Shown: positions 1 through 11,370 of the stretch, in pieces
How the letters are laid out: every line of letters begins with the position of its first letter
How positions within the stretch are numbered: the first letter of the stretch is position 1
NCBI GenBank assembly: GCA_946807835.1
Contig: OX327703.1
Coordinates: 2,983,501-3,047,500, forward strand
Direction: 5' to 3'
DNA: 64,000 nt
Source of the DNA: Ailanthus altissimus
Taxonomy: Eukaryota > Streptophyta > Magnoliopsida > Sapindales > Simaroubaceae
Position numbers and translations under genes: made by a program
The notes under the pieces: model-generated
Databases searched by the model: none
What the model saw: only the letters and a program-made list of their open reading frames with translations
Told to the model about the DNA's origin: nothing

Positions 1-264
1 AATGTTATGTTCTTGTAGAATCAATGTTGTTTATCAGTTTATGGAATGCCAAATGATGAATTCTTAGTTCTACTTCTAAGTATAGAACATATTTCTTATT
101 GTGCTAAATGAAAATTACAAAAAGCCCACCATAATTTTTTTTTTTTCTAGTATAGCTAATTTCTCTACTTTCTTGCCATAAACAAACAAATTTTCTTCGA
201 AAAAGAAATTAAAATTGGGAAGTTATGCTCTCTTTTATTGAAAGCCAAAATTCCGAACAAGTTT

Positions 265-830
265 CAAATATAAGGGCATTTCCATCATTTAAATAGAATT
301 TAGTGATTAATGAGTGGTCAATGCAGTTTACCATCTAGATTAAGAAATGTAAATGTTTTTTTTTTAAAGTTACTTCAACTTATACAATAACAAGATTAAA
401 TCATATACCACACTAATAGATGTTCAGATTAAATAATCTCTACAAACGAGAAAATAACAACCCCATTCATGCCATCGAAGTTAGGGAGTGTAAGAGTTAT
501 TCTTTTGTTTAAAAGTTACATCAACTTGTATAATAATCAGATTAAAGCACATAACATTCTAATAAATGTTCGAACTAAATAACTTTTATAAATAGGGAAG
601 TAGTAGCCTCATACATTAGAAATAACTATCCCCACAAGAGGAGAAAAATAAAATATACCACATTAATATTTATCAAAGCTCGAACCCTCAACTAAAGCTA
701 AAAAAGTGCATAGAACTTACCACTAGAATAAGCACTCGAGTGTGAATGTAAATGTTAATTTGAGAATACGAATTCTCCCAATATATTATTTGAGTTGAGT
801 AAACCTCAAGAGAAATTATCAGTTTTTCCT
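265..830. repeat. Noncoding duplicated block, copy 1 (left part)
   Basis: No gene is visible in the first 830 bases. From about 265 the sequence resembles 10050-10385 in the same orientation, including a shared stretch around 'TTATTTGAGTTGAGTAAA' and a shared box-B-like motif with CGAACCCTCAAC that looks like part of a tRNA-derived SINE on the minus strand. The homology resumes after the LINE, at 5041-5165 versus 10395-10512. The copy at 10 kb is therefore an approximate empty site for the LINE at 0.9-5 kb. Confidence 0.55.
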
Positions 831-904
831 ATTATTTTGCTTATATACTAATTACCTACTAATTTTTTAATACTAGACAACCCTTGTCCTATATCTTTAC
901 ATCT

Positions 905-1450
905 TTCTTTGGTAGAGCATACAAGAAACACTCTCTTAAAGATGTGGGTGTTTAAAAGTGATTTAGTAGCAGGAGTGGATGTTATTGCAGATTCCTCTCA
1001 ACATCTTACTGTTAGAACAAGTATTGATTCTCATGTTTGTCACTTGTCATTTGTCATTTGTTTATGCAACTTTTCAGTATATGCAAAGACTAGAGTTTTG
1101 GTCTAATTTACATCTGACTTATTGTCAATCTCATTGGTTAGTGATTGATGATTTTAATACTATCCTTAGAGTTCATGAACAATAAAGATGGGATTACCTG
1201 GGACTGTTATCGTGCATAGATTTTTAAGAATTTATTGATTCTTATCAGCTTATAGAAATTTCTTCTTCAAGATTATTTTTTACATGGGCAAGGACAACTA
1301 TTTCAGGTAGTCATATTAAAAAAAAATTGGATAGGGCTTTATTTAATCTGGCTTGGCAGGATATTTGGGATTCATCTTCATGTGTGGTGCTTTCTTGTAT
1401 TGTCCCTGATCACTCTCCATAGGTTAATTTCTTTTAGAATATCTGATAGA
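905..1450 (+). pseudogene. LINE endonuclease (APE-type) remnant
   Basis: Across two frames the conceptual translation contains landmarks of the plant LINE endonuclease: a 'KSDL..GVDVI' region, 'WLVIDDFNTIL' matching the conserved GDFN block with G changed to D, and 'FFTWA' followed by 'KKLDRALFN' matching the 'TW....I.ERLDR' block. The N-terminal catalytic block is absent and stops split the frame after the DFN motif. It cannot encode a working nuclease. Confidence 0.7.
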
Positions 1451-1970
1451 ACAGGTCCTAGACCTTTTAGGTTCTAATCCATGTAGACTTTACACTCGAA
1501 CTTCAAGGATACAATAGCTAAAGTATGAAATTTAGATCCTCCACATGGATGTCCAATGTTTATGGTTACAAAAAAAATTATGGGTTCTAAAACACTACCT
1601 ACGTAAATAGGGAGATTTTTTTGGGAATATTCATTATAGTCTAAAGAAAGCTCGATAAGATTTGGCTTCAATTTAAAGTGACATTGGTTTAAAAGGGGCC
1701 TCAGAGGAATTGCTTGAAGCAGAGGCAGCAACAAGGTTGAAGGTTTTACATGCTACAAAGGTACATGCTGCATTTTGCCATGACCGAGCTAAAATTAAAT
1801 GGCTCAATGATTGAGACAAATTCACCAAGTTCTTCTATAGCTATGCAAAATTGCATGCAGCCAAATTACACTTAAAAGGGCTCTTGATTAATAGCACTTA
1901 GAGTGATAACATGTAAGAAGTAACTAACCATATTGTTGAGTATTTTAGAGAGCTATATGCAGAGGTTGCA

Positions 1971-2830
1971 ATGGATGCCACTAAAGTTTCTCAGGTCTAT
2001 AATCACATTTCCTCTCTTGTTTCAGATTTAGATAATCAAGTCTTAACTAGTATCTCTTCGAAGGAAAAGGTAGGGTCGGTTACTTTTTTATTAGACCCTT
2101 CTAGTGCTCCAAAGCCGGACGATTTTACTAGTATATTTTTTCAGCATTGTTGGGAGATTATTTAAAATGATGTAGTATTAGGCATTCAACAATTTTTTAG
2201 TCCGAATTTCTTACTTCTAAATTTGAACTCGGTTTTTATAGTACTAATTCCTAAGATGAATGATGCATTTTCAGTAAATCATTTTAGGCTAATAGCTTTG
2301 GTGAATTTTTTCTTCAAAATTATTACTAAGATCATTGCAGATAGATTAGCAGTTTTAATGCCTAATCTAGTCACTGAAAATCAGATTGCCTTTATTCATA
2401 GTATACATATTCATGATTACATCTCTATGGTGTTGGAGGGGGTTAATTTACTAGATAAAACAGTTATTGATGGTAATATTGGAATGAAACTGGATATAGC
2501 TAAAGCCTTTGATACAATCAGTTGGGATTCCCTTCTTAAGGTTCTTAATTATTTTGGCTTCAACAAAAAATTTATTCAACAGATTTTTATCATTCCTCAT
2601 TCTACTCGCTTATCTATTTTGATTAATAGCACTTTGAAAGGGTTTTTCAAATGTTGTAAAGGAGCGCGCTATGGGGATCCTATGTCTCCTTTGCTTTTTT
2701 GTCTAGCTGAGGATGCTCTTTCTCGGGGCATTCAAAATTTGGTGAAGTCTAAGAAGGTGTCTGGCTCCCTTTTATATTTTTTATGCATATAATGTTTTTC
2801 TCTTTTGTAGGGGTGACATTACTTTTCTTC
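1971..2830 (+). pseudogene. LINE reverse transcriptase remnant
   Basis: The frame at 1971-2165 holds the segment before the RT ('PSSAPKPDDF..IFFQHCW'). The frame at 2223-2792 holds RT motifs: 'VLIPKM', 'NHFRLIALVN', 'IIADRL', 'KLDIAKAFDTISWD' (carrying the first catalytic Asp) and 'GDPMSPLLFCLAEDALSR'. The YADD box appears in the next frame as 'YAYNVFLF', so the catalytic Asp pair is lost as well. A stop near 2165 and a frameshift near 2790 break the frame. Confidence 0.8.
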
Positions 2831-4335
2831 ACTCTCTGATGGACTTTGAATAGCTTGGCATCTGGTCAAGTGATAAACAAATAGAATATTCAATTCTTTA
2901 TTGGTAAACATATGCACACCGTTATCAGAAAATTTCTAGTTTTCTGAGGTTCTAACATGGTAAATTTTTTTTTAATTTAATTGGGAGTTCTAGTATTCAG
3001 AGGCTGCCTATGCAACCAACATTTGCAAGTTTTGGTTGACAAGGCTTGTGCACATCTTAGTGGCTAGAAATAAAAAAGTCTTTCAATGACTGGTAGAATT
3101 GAGCTTAATCGCATAGTTTTTTAAAGCACCTTGTTGTACAGTTTCAAGGTATATCTTTAGCTAATTTTTCTTCTCAAGCAGTTGAATGGTTGGGCTTAGA
3201 ATTTTATTATCTTAAGGGATCATTACTCTCGTAAGATAAATTTAATGTCATAGAAAAGACTTGGCATGTCAAAAAAAGGGTAGTGAGTAGGTCTTCATAG
3301 ATTGGACTTACTTAATAAGGCTTACATCCTTAAAGCTCTTTGAGATGTACACCAAGTGAATTCTATCTACTCAAAGTTCTTAAGAAAATGGTATAACTAT
3401 CGAGATGCAAATAAATGTTACTTTAACTTTTCTCTTTGAAATGGTTTTAATTCTATTCTTTCCTATTTTTATGAGGGGACAAAGTAGATAATTGGTGATG
3501 AAAATTCAATTAATTTTTTATATGATAGATGATTAGAGGAACCCATTCTTCCTATTGGTGATTTACACTTAGAAGGAATGACAAAAGACACAATTAAAGA
3601 AAGACGATGGAGGATTCTAAATTCTCTTTATTCTATTTTTTCTCATTTAAGAGAACATGTTAATGATATTATTCTGTCAATTAATGGTAAGATTAATAAG
3701 TTCGTTTGGATTTCTGCTAAAGATAAAATTCTTTCTTTAAAAGAGAATTATAATTTCATCAATAGTATCACAATAATTGATTCAGCTTTATTATCTATTT
3801 GGTATGGTTTTTCCCTCCTAAAATTTTTATATTCATATGGCGTTTACTTCAAAGACTTCTTCCTGCTGATGAATTATTGTGGTCTCGTTGTATTTGTGTT
3901 GTTCCCGGTTATCCTTTTGTTTGAGAGAGACTAAAACGATGGACCACATTTTTGTTAGCTACTCTCCAATTATTGAGCTTTGACATTGGTTCGCTCATAT
4001 GTTTAAATAGAATATTTATTCGGTTTCAACTATTATAGAATTATAGAAAGTGATTTTATCAAAAACATTCAGCCCCGACTTTTAAATTTATAGAGTTTGT
4101 TGGCTGCTTATTTGTTCTATTTGATTTGGAGAAGTTAGAATTTCCTTAGATTTGATAATCAGAGTTTCAATTCCTTTGGCATTAAGCTGAATTGTCTAGC
4201 TCATATTCGCTACTTTGCTACGTTATGCTCCGAATTTATTTTTGGTTATAAAATTCTTATCTTAGACTATTTGGGTATTGCAACTATTTTGAGACGTGCT
4301 TCAAAAGTTACTATTCTTTCTTAGAATTTTTCTCC

Positions 4336-4740
4336 TCAAGAGTGGATTAAGATCAATACAAATAGACTTTCAAAGGCAACCCAAGAATGATTTCTTGTGG
4401 AGAAGTCTTCAAGGATAAGGTGGGTTCTTTTTTAGGAGGCTTCTCTTGTCCCTTAGAAATTGAGACAGCCTATTATGCGAAAATAATAGAAGTCATCTTA
4501 GCGTTAGAGATTATTATTACTCGTGGATGGCATAAGATGATTTTGGAGTTTAACTCTATTTTAGTCTTTCATCTTCTTTCTAAGTCTACACTATGTCCTC
4601 CATAAAATTTTTACAATAGGTGACAATATTGTAAAGATCATTTTGACCGCTTACAATTTAGATTTAATCATATCTTTAGAGAGAACAATGCAGTAGCAAA
4701 TAAACTGACGAATTTAGTGTTACATTTAATGATTTTACAT
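4336..4740 (+). pseudogene. LINE RNase H-like domain remnant
   Basis: The 'EWIKINT' start typical of plant LINE RNase H domains is visible at 4340. It is followed in another frame by 'IETAYYAKIIEVILALEII..GW..MILEFNS', matching the 'EA.A...ALQ.....G...V..E.DS' block. The domain is followed by a noncoding 3' end rich in T and an A-tail. Several frameshifts are present. Confidence 0.6.
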
Positions 4741-5040
4741 GATGGTTACGGTCTCCTTTGGATATTAGTTCTATGCTCTTTAAGGATGCAAATGGAATGC
4801 CTAATTCTAGATTTCATTAGTATAACCTTTTTTGTGGTGAAGTTTTACCCTCATTCTTTTATTAGACATTTTTGTGTCTTTTTATGTGTTTTTGCCAAGG
4901 GTAAAGTATTTTAGCCCTCCCTTCTTTGTGACTTTTTTTTCTTCTTTAATTAATAAATTTCTTACATTGTTGAGTTTGCTTTAAAAAAAAAAACCGTGAC
5001 CATTAAAGATCACTTTTTTAAAAGAGGGTTAAAGTTTACT

Positions 5041-5165
5041 TTTAAAGGCAAAATTTTCTTTTGCTCAAAATATTTAGGATATTTAAACTAAAATCTTATA
5101 AGAAGGAAGAAAAATAGTGAAACTTAATTTAATGTTAGACAAATGTCTTTTTTTTTTCACTTTAC
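5041..5165. repeat. Noncoding duplicated block, copy 1 (right part)
   Basis: This segment matches 10395-10512 closely ('CTCAAAATATTTAGGATATT' onward). With 265-830 it brackets the LINE insertion. From 5166 to 6280 I see only AT-rich spacer, including a short (TA)n tract at 5573-5588. Confidence 0.6.
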
Positions 5166-6289
5166 TAGCTTATCATGCTCAAAATATATATAAAAGCCAA
5201 AAGAAAAATAATTCAAAAATATATAATAAAAAATTTCCTTATTTATGAGATTTTTCGATTGACCAAGAAATTGAATGTGAAAAAGCCAAGATTTGATTTG
5301 TGTATTGTTTGTTTGGTTGCATGTGTTTGTGAATGTAATCACAATGAGTTTTTGTTGAGTATCAATTTGGTCAATTTTAAAATTTCATTGGTGAAAGAGC
5401 AAACTAGCTTATGGATGATGTTTTAAGTATGATATAGAACTTTTGAATATGGGCATCTTTTCAATTAAAGAGGAATTTGGATATTTAAGGTTTTATAAAT
5501 AAAAAAAATTAGTGTAAAAAAGTGTGTTATAATTTTGGGAGCATGATCATTACTCAAATTTAAAGTTTTCACATATATATATATATATTTATTAGAGTGT
5601 TGAATTTCATGGAAAGAAAAGAATTTGGGCTTTGGATAAACTCTAACCCTTTAATTTGGGGTATTTTTGAATTTTATTAAATCATTAGCCTAATTTATTA
5701 TTTTTATTTATTTTAAGACCTGTAGGAAATAAACGAAATGAGTTGGACTCTCTAACACAAAGCCTATTTCGATTTTACAAGTTGGTAAGCGTATAACTTG
5801 TTGTGTTAACCCTTTATTTAACAGATTTTTATTTAAAAATGTCAATTCGAGTATTAACTTCATTTTTTATGAATAATTATGTACTTTATCTTATTTATGA
5901 GAATTTTTTAACGTGACGTGTCCCAATAATGCATTTTCGATTAGCATCATCACTTTTTGTGAGTTGTATATTTATGATTTCATTTATGATGTATATTTTT
6001 ATTAAATTCGTGGAAGCATGAATGAATATATTTTAAGCATAATGAATATATATTTAAGATAAACAATGTAGTTTATTTTATATAATTAATTTCTTTGGAT
6101 TATGCTATATTTAAATTAAGTATTCATTCTATGTTATAAAAAAAATCATATGTATTATTATTTGATACCTCAAATATTTATAAGTAATATTATAGATATT
6201 AGTAGTAATATATTTAGATGATTTATGAGATTAAAGTATAAAGTATGATATATTGTTCTATAAGTTATATTTACAAATAGAAGTGGTTC

Positions 6290-6545
6290 AAACTATTAAG
6301 CGGTACCCTCTCCTCTTCAAAGAGAGATATGAGATTCAGGTCTTTGATGTTCGTTTGTACACACGCATAGGTTTTGGACGGTGTGTATAGACGCTTTGCT
6401 CTTTGGGAGCCAGTTTGCTTTGCGAATGCATAAGACGAAAGTATACATAAGATGAGATAGAGATTAGTATATTCAATGCTCTCTGCCCAAAGAGTATTAT
6501 GGACACAACGAAGTTTTTTCCTGTGTACTAGTTTAGTGTAAGGTA
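6290..6545. repeat. Dispersed noncoding repeat, copy 1
   Basis: This segment is recognisably related to 61955-62195 in the same orientation. Both hold a chain of phrases: AGAGATAT, then 'ATACACACGCATAG' or 'ATACACACACATAG', GTTTGCT, 'CAACGAAG' or 'CAACGAGA', and 'TAGTTTAGTGT' or 'CAATTTAGTGT'. No protein similarity was recognised. It may be a piece of an LTR or an unclassified repeat. Confidence 0.4.
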
Positions 6546-6780
6546 TTAGAAAAATAATTAAATTACATGACATGTATTACATATGAACTAATTTATGAAA
6601 ATCGTTTACGAAATTATGTTAGATTTTGAAATTTTTTCATTTTTAGCATGAACAAAATAGATTTTAAATGATTTTCATGAGGTTTTAGAATATTTATATC
6701 ATACTTGTTAAAATAGTATAAAAATTTATGTTTATTATTATTATTTTATTATGTATATTATTAAAAAGCGCATTTTAATG

Positions 6781-6938
6781 TCACGGCCCGTGTTTTGCGT
6801 CACCTGGAGAAAGGCCCCAGCATAACCTCAAGTTTGCACGCGACCGAATACCAAATGAACACCCCTAAAGAATCGAACTCGGCTCACTGAGCTTATCACG
6901 CCTAACGAATCCATCCTTATACCACTTGAGCTGGCCAA
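6781..6938 (-). mobile_element. tRNA-derived SINE
   Basis: On the minus strand the element starts with a polymerase III A-box-like run at 6915-6936 (GGCCAGCTCAAGTGGTATAA) followed by a B-box at 6870-6880 (GAGTTCGATTC). The spacing is that of a tRNA gene, but the sequence does not fold as a tRNA. A non-tRNA body with CCAGGTGACGC and CGGGCCGTGA follows. It is much richer in G+C than its surroundings. No clear target duplication was found. Confidence 0.55.
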
Positions 6939-7249
6939 TTAGAGTATTTGTTAAAATTAGTTAAATATAAAATTTATATACAGTAAAGAGGTAAGTATTA
7001 TCACGAGAGAGAAAAAAATGAATTGAACGAAATAAAAAAAAGAATAAAAAAATAAGAAAAATAATAATAATATTATAATTATAGTGAAATAATTAATTAA
7101 CTTTTAAAGAATTATAACAGTTAAACATCAGTTTAATTTTAGTCATAATGAATGCCAAAAAGTTTACTTCAAAAATTGTGTAAAAAAAAAAATATCATGG
7201 ATCTTACCCCTAAATCTCTATATTACTTATATAAATTAATTATTACTGT

Positions 7250-7510
7250 TTTTATATTAATTATTTAAAACTATATTTTGTAAATAGCTTTATGTTTGTG
7301 TCATTTTCCTTCATAAATAATACTCCCGAACTCTCCTCTTTAAAAAGTGGTCGCTCCCATTACCGTTAAAGTGGATGATTGCTTATTTTGCCGATGTTAT
7401 CTCTCTTTTATCCAATTGGATCCTCCATTTTGTATTATGAGAAGGAGATTAGGAAAAGGTTGCAAATATAAAGAATGGACAAGAGAAAAGGAAGTAAAGA
7501 AGAAAATGAG
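7250..7510. repeat. Noncoding duplicated segment, copy 1
   Basis: This segment matches about 11690-11895 in the same orientation ('CATTTTCCTTCATAAATAAT', 'GTGGATGATTGCTT', 'GGAGATTAGGAAA', 'TAAAGAATGGA'). The open frame at 7347-7619 lies in this segment, but it is not conserved in the other copy and looks accidental. From 7520 to 8220 there is only AT-rich spacer. Confidence 0.45.
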
Positions 7511-8219
7511 GTTAAGAGTTCATTTGATTGGGCTTGAAACGAAGAGTTTTGACAATAAATTTTTTAGAAATAGAATTTTTACATATAAAATTTTTAATAA
7601 AAAGTTGATGACAATTTGATAGAAACTAAAAAAAAAACTCTTTTCATCTAGTACATTATTTAGTCGTATAATTTAAAAGGAATTTTTTTATAATTAAATT
7701 ACTAATAGATATAAATAAAAATATAGATATTGATGAATAAAAATATAGTATTAGTATTTAAAATAAAAAAATTTCAATATTTTTTTTATTTTGGCCTTGC
7801 ATGTGGTTCCACCATTGTATATAAAAACTCGAAACCTTCACCACTTAAGTAAATGAGAGGTGCATTTCATTATAAATGTGGTAACAATTAAAATCCTCTT
7901 CTAATCTAATCTTACCTTATCTAAAAGATTTTTATAATGTATATTTTTATATTAATTATATATGCTAAAAATTTATTTAATACTTCTTTTATCTTTTAAG
8001 ATTCTCTTTGTTTTTCTATGCTAACACTTCTCAGATTTTCATATTGCATCCAAACTTTTTCTGTGTCATTAAAATTATGAAATCGTTAAAACACATTATT
8101 TTTGCCTTTCCTTAAATAGTTTTATCTCAACTCGTATGTGCTTGTGTGTTTGAGAAGTAAAACAAATAATAGAAGTGTTATTTGTGCATCTAATACTTTT
8201 GGAGAATTTTTAATTTTAA

Positions 8220-8640
8220 TATTAAGGATAAGTCTTAACAATCCATCTCACATAAAATATAAATTTAAATTTAAGTTTTGAAATAAAATAAATTATTTAG
8301 AGACCAGGTTCAATATTAATATTAAAGATAAATTTTAATAATTTTTATTATGTGAAATGTGAATTCGAATTTAAAGTCTGAAAATAATTCATTTCATGTA
8401 AAATGTGAATCCAAATTTAAAGTTTGAAATAAAATGAATCTCCCAAAGATCAAAACAAAAATAAATCAAAAAATTAATTAAAAATGAATCAAAACAAAGA
8501 TAAATTAAAAAATTATTTAAAAATAAAATATGAGAATTCGAACCCAAAATTTTAACTCTAAATTTTTAATCTAAAAATTTAAATTTTTAAGTAAAGATCT
8601 AATATTAATACTAAATATGAATTTTAACATATTACAGTGT
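8220..8640. repeat. Diverged short tandem array, AT-rich
   Basis: Phrases of the type 'ATATTAATATTAAAGATAAA' and 'AAATGTGAATTCGAATTTAAAG' recur roughly every 60-125 bases between 8220 and 8640, with 'AAATTTAAAGTTTGAAATAAAATGAA' forms alternating. The units are too diverged for a clean consensus. No coding potential was seen. Confidence 0.4.
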
Positions 8641-8859
8641 CACATAATATCTAGAAGACAAATACTCATTCCCAATTCTTCTTATGTCTTCTTATCTTAT
8701 GTTTTTGATAGTTTTTTCTTAGGAGTTTATTTTCTTCCGGAACTTATAATTGTAAATTTGCAATAATTGAACTACAGAATTTTCGATTAATAGAGAAGCA
8801 GATAAAAATAATAATAATTTGGATCTTGTCATTCAATCACTTGCACTGTAGAATTTATT

Positions 8860-10030
8860 CTTCACGTGTGCAATCGTAATAGACAAATGTTTGCAACGTG
8901 TGAATTTGCTTTCATTTTTACACACACAAAAAAAAAAATTCTATTTTCTACTTTGTATTGCAAATTTAATATGGTCCCACTGAATGTTATATTTGTGGGA
9001 AATTTTTGTAAATAGTTCATTTATTAAGGCGATTTTCTAATTTAATCAAATACGAGAGTTTTAATTTTTGTAGTTAAATATTTAATAAAAGGACAAAAAT
9101 ACTCCTGTCTTATATATGAAACTCGCCATTTCAAATTCTAAATTTAAGCTAAATAATATTTTAAAAAACTGACACACTTGAGATGTGGAGAAATTGAGTT
9201 GAATCATTTAATAGGATTATATCATATTTTTGTAACAAATATGAGATTAGTATGTCTTTATTTATATTATAATTTTTTATTGTGTTCTATATAAATTTAA
9301 AGTATATTAATGATGAATATAGTATCATTATAAGAATTTCAATGCATACAGTAGAAATGAATAATATAATATTGACAATTAAAAAGGATCAATATGTCCA
9401 ATTTTTATTAGGGATTAATATAAGAAATTTGATACTATTACATATTAATGTGGATCTTAGACAACTTATTAGAGATGAATTTGCATAAGCTCTTATAAAG
9501 AATTAAAAAATTTGTCATAATCACTTTTTACCTACAAGCAATGGTAACCATATTAGTAGCGCAACTTTAACAATATCAAATATTGTATTTCCAACCAACA
9601 CCATATGTGCTTACCCATTTTCTTTAGTGAGATACAATAATCACCTAACTTATGTTCTTTATGACAGTTAAATAGATAAGAATACTTATAACGGTAGTAA
9701 TGCAAATGATAATAAAGAAGAAGATAGGTTGAATGACATAGAAGAATGCGATAAAGGCTACTTATCAAATGATGTTGGAGAAGCAGTTTGTGATTTATGT
9801 CCAACCCCTATGGATTAATAAGACTACATTGTTGAACCATATAACCTATTTTAATTTCTCCCTCTGATGTCACCTTCTAGCTTCAATCCATCATATGGAG
9901 TATTATGCTCAAGAATGGAGAAAGTTATCTTCGTTAAGTTATTTTTTAACAAGAATGCAATATACGATGATCTTAACCAACTTGCATTGATGGATAATTA
10001 GAGCTTTAAAGTTGATAAGTCCACTAAATA
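8860..10030 (+). mobile_element. MULE (MuDR-type) transposase relic, copy 1
   Basis: The segment is homologous to 23060-24230 along its length. Near the right end, spread over frames, it encodes a decayed form of the N-terminal MuDR transposase block. The other copy shows this better as 'LFSNKNVIYDALSQLALKDN', then SFKV. The frame at 9282-9488 (MFYINLKYINDEY...) is the only open piece and probably belongs to the upstream part of the same transposase. There are many stops; no terminal inverted repeats were located. It is a noncoding fossil. Confidence 0.6.
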
Positions 10031-10049
10031 TTGATTTGAAATAAATATT

Positions 10050-10512
10050 AGTTGATAAGGTATTTTTGTCATTTAAATAAAATTTAGAGGTTAGAAAGCA
10101 ATCAATGCAATCTATTAACAAAGTTGGGAAACGTAAATATTTTTTTTTAAGTTACATTGATTTGTATAATAATTGAGATTAAATCACATAACACATTAAC
10201 AAATGCTCAAACTAAATAACTCTTACATGTTGAAAATAATTGTCCCCACTCAAATCCCTTACTAAGGCTAAAAAAGTACACAGAACTTGTCACCAAAATA
10301 AACTGTCAAATATAGATACAAATGTTATTTTGAGAATATGAATTCTCTCAATATGTTATTTGAGTTGAGTAAATCTTAAGAGAAATTACTAATTTCCCCT
10401 GTAAAATATTTTTTTACTCAAAATATTTAGGATATTTAAACTAAAATCTAATAAGATGGAACAAAAATAGTGAAATTTAATTTAATATTAAACAGATGTC
10501 TTTTTTGCACTT
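10050..10512. repeat. Noncoding duplicated block, copy 2 (uninterrupted)
   Basis: This is the counterpart of 265-830 plus 5041-5165, here without the LINE. The junction 'TTTCCCCTGTAAAATATTTTTT' near 10395-10415 corresponds to the site split by the LINE in copy 1. Confidence 0.55.
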
Positions 10513-10514
10513 AA

Positions 10515-11049
10515 CTGTTTATTATGAATCACAAGGCAACCACAAAGTATGCTTATTATAAGAAAGATTACAAAGAAAACTCTCTCTTACCATCTAGGGA
10601 TTTTCTCTCACAAAAAACCACTAAGAATTATCACTAAAATTATTGTTGATCACCAAGATGTGTTTACAAGCCAATTGATAGCTTTTATATAGGCCTTGGG
10701 ACGTCATAGATTTTCCCTATACATATGGGAGTAGTATTAGGGAGTCCTGAAACAAGTGGGAGACAAAATTAGAAAGTTTTCTAATTTCGGGATACATTTC
10801 CTGCATCCAACGCTGCGGCGCTGGGATCTCATCGCTCCAGTGCTAGTGCGCTTCTACTGAGCGCTGCGGTGCTGAATTCCTGGCGCCGCAGCGCTGAGGT
10901 TCTGTTCTGGGCGCCACGGCACTGGTCACCTGGTGCGCCCTTATTCATTTTTCACCTCCTTTCGTGTTCGTCTTTGATCCGTGCGTACCCTACACACTTA
11001 ACTTAATCTCTAAATTATATTCTAATAATTTTTAATCAATATTCTCACA
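10515..11049 (-). mobile_element. Truncated solo LTR, copia family A, reverse orientation
   Basis: Read on the minus strand, the sequence begins TGTGAGAATATTGATTAAAA at 11049. It follows the LTRs at 37438 and 54175 through the 'ACACGAAAGGAGG' region, the G+C-rich module (10802-10935), a short TATA-type stretch and the 'GTGATTCATAATA' region. It stops near 10515, so the 3' end of the LTR (the part with the CAACA end) is missing. No internal domain follows. The G+C-rich module stands out strongly from its AT-rich surroundings. Confidence 0.7.
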
Positions 11050-11129
11050 ACTTTAACTTTGTCCCATTCATATTCTTGGTCAATCAAGTGTGAATTTATA
11101 TTTCATCGGTTAAATAGTAAATTAGAGTC

Positions 11130-11370
11130 AATTTAAGGAGGCTGAATCATGGTGACTGACAGCGAATCTGAGGCTATGGGGCATGTTGTTGATAGCTATC
11201 ATTTGCGATGGTTTGTGGCAACTGATGGTGACGATGACTATCAATAGCGCAGGTGGGTAATCGACAACTAGGAAGTGGGGGTATTGCTTGCCGTGTTGAA
11301 GAAACACGATGATGTCGCCGATGATAGCCATCTTAATTCAAGGAGTACGTAAGGCTAATGGTCGACCGTA
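11130..11370. other. G+C-richer segment of unknown origin
   Basis: About 240 bases are clearly richer in G+C and in varied triplets than the flanks. A 67-codon frame is open on the minus strand (11331-11128), but its translation does not resemble a family I recognise. It may be a captured gene scrap or a remnant of a repeat. The spacer from 11371 to 11640 shows nothing. Confidence 0.25.

Larger units (their letters stand above)
905..4993 (+). mobile_element. 5'-truncated, decayed L1-type LINE (LINE-1 of this window)
   Basis: The remains of one non-LTR retrotransposon lie in the usual order: endonuclease (905-1450), reverse transcriptase (1971-2830), thumb and zinc-finger region (2830-4330), RNase H-like domain (4336-4740), then a 3' end with an A-run at 4983-4993. 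The start of the endonuclease is missing, so the copy is 5' truncated. Every domain is interrupted by stops and frameshifts. I could not identify a target-site duplication, and the left boundary is approximate. The empty paralogous site near 10390 supports a real insertion. Confidence 0.8.

Noticed and set aside
1474..1734. 86-codon minus-strand open frame
   Set aside because: It lies antisense to the LINE between its endonuclease and RT, has no domain and is a shadow of the decayed element.
6271..6573. 100-codon minus-strand open frame
   Set aside because: It coincides with the dispersed repeat whose second copy (61955-62195) does not keep the frame.
7347..7619. 90-codon plus-strand frame starting MVAPITVKVDDC
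   Set aside because: The homologous stretch at 11690-11895 has no matching frame and the end is lysine/asparagine-rich spacer.
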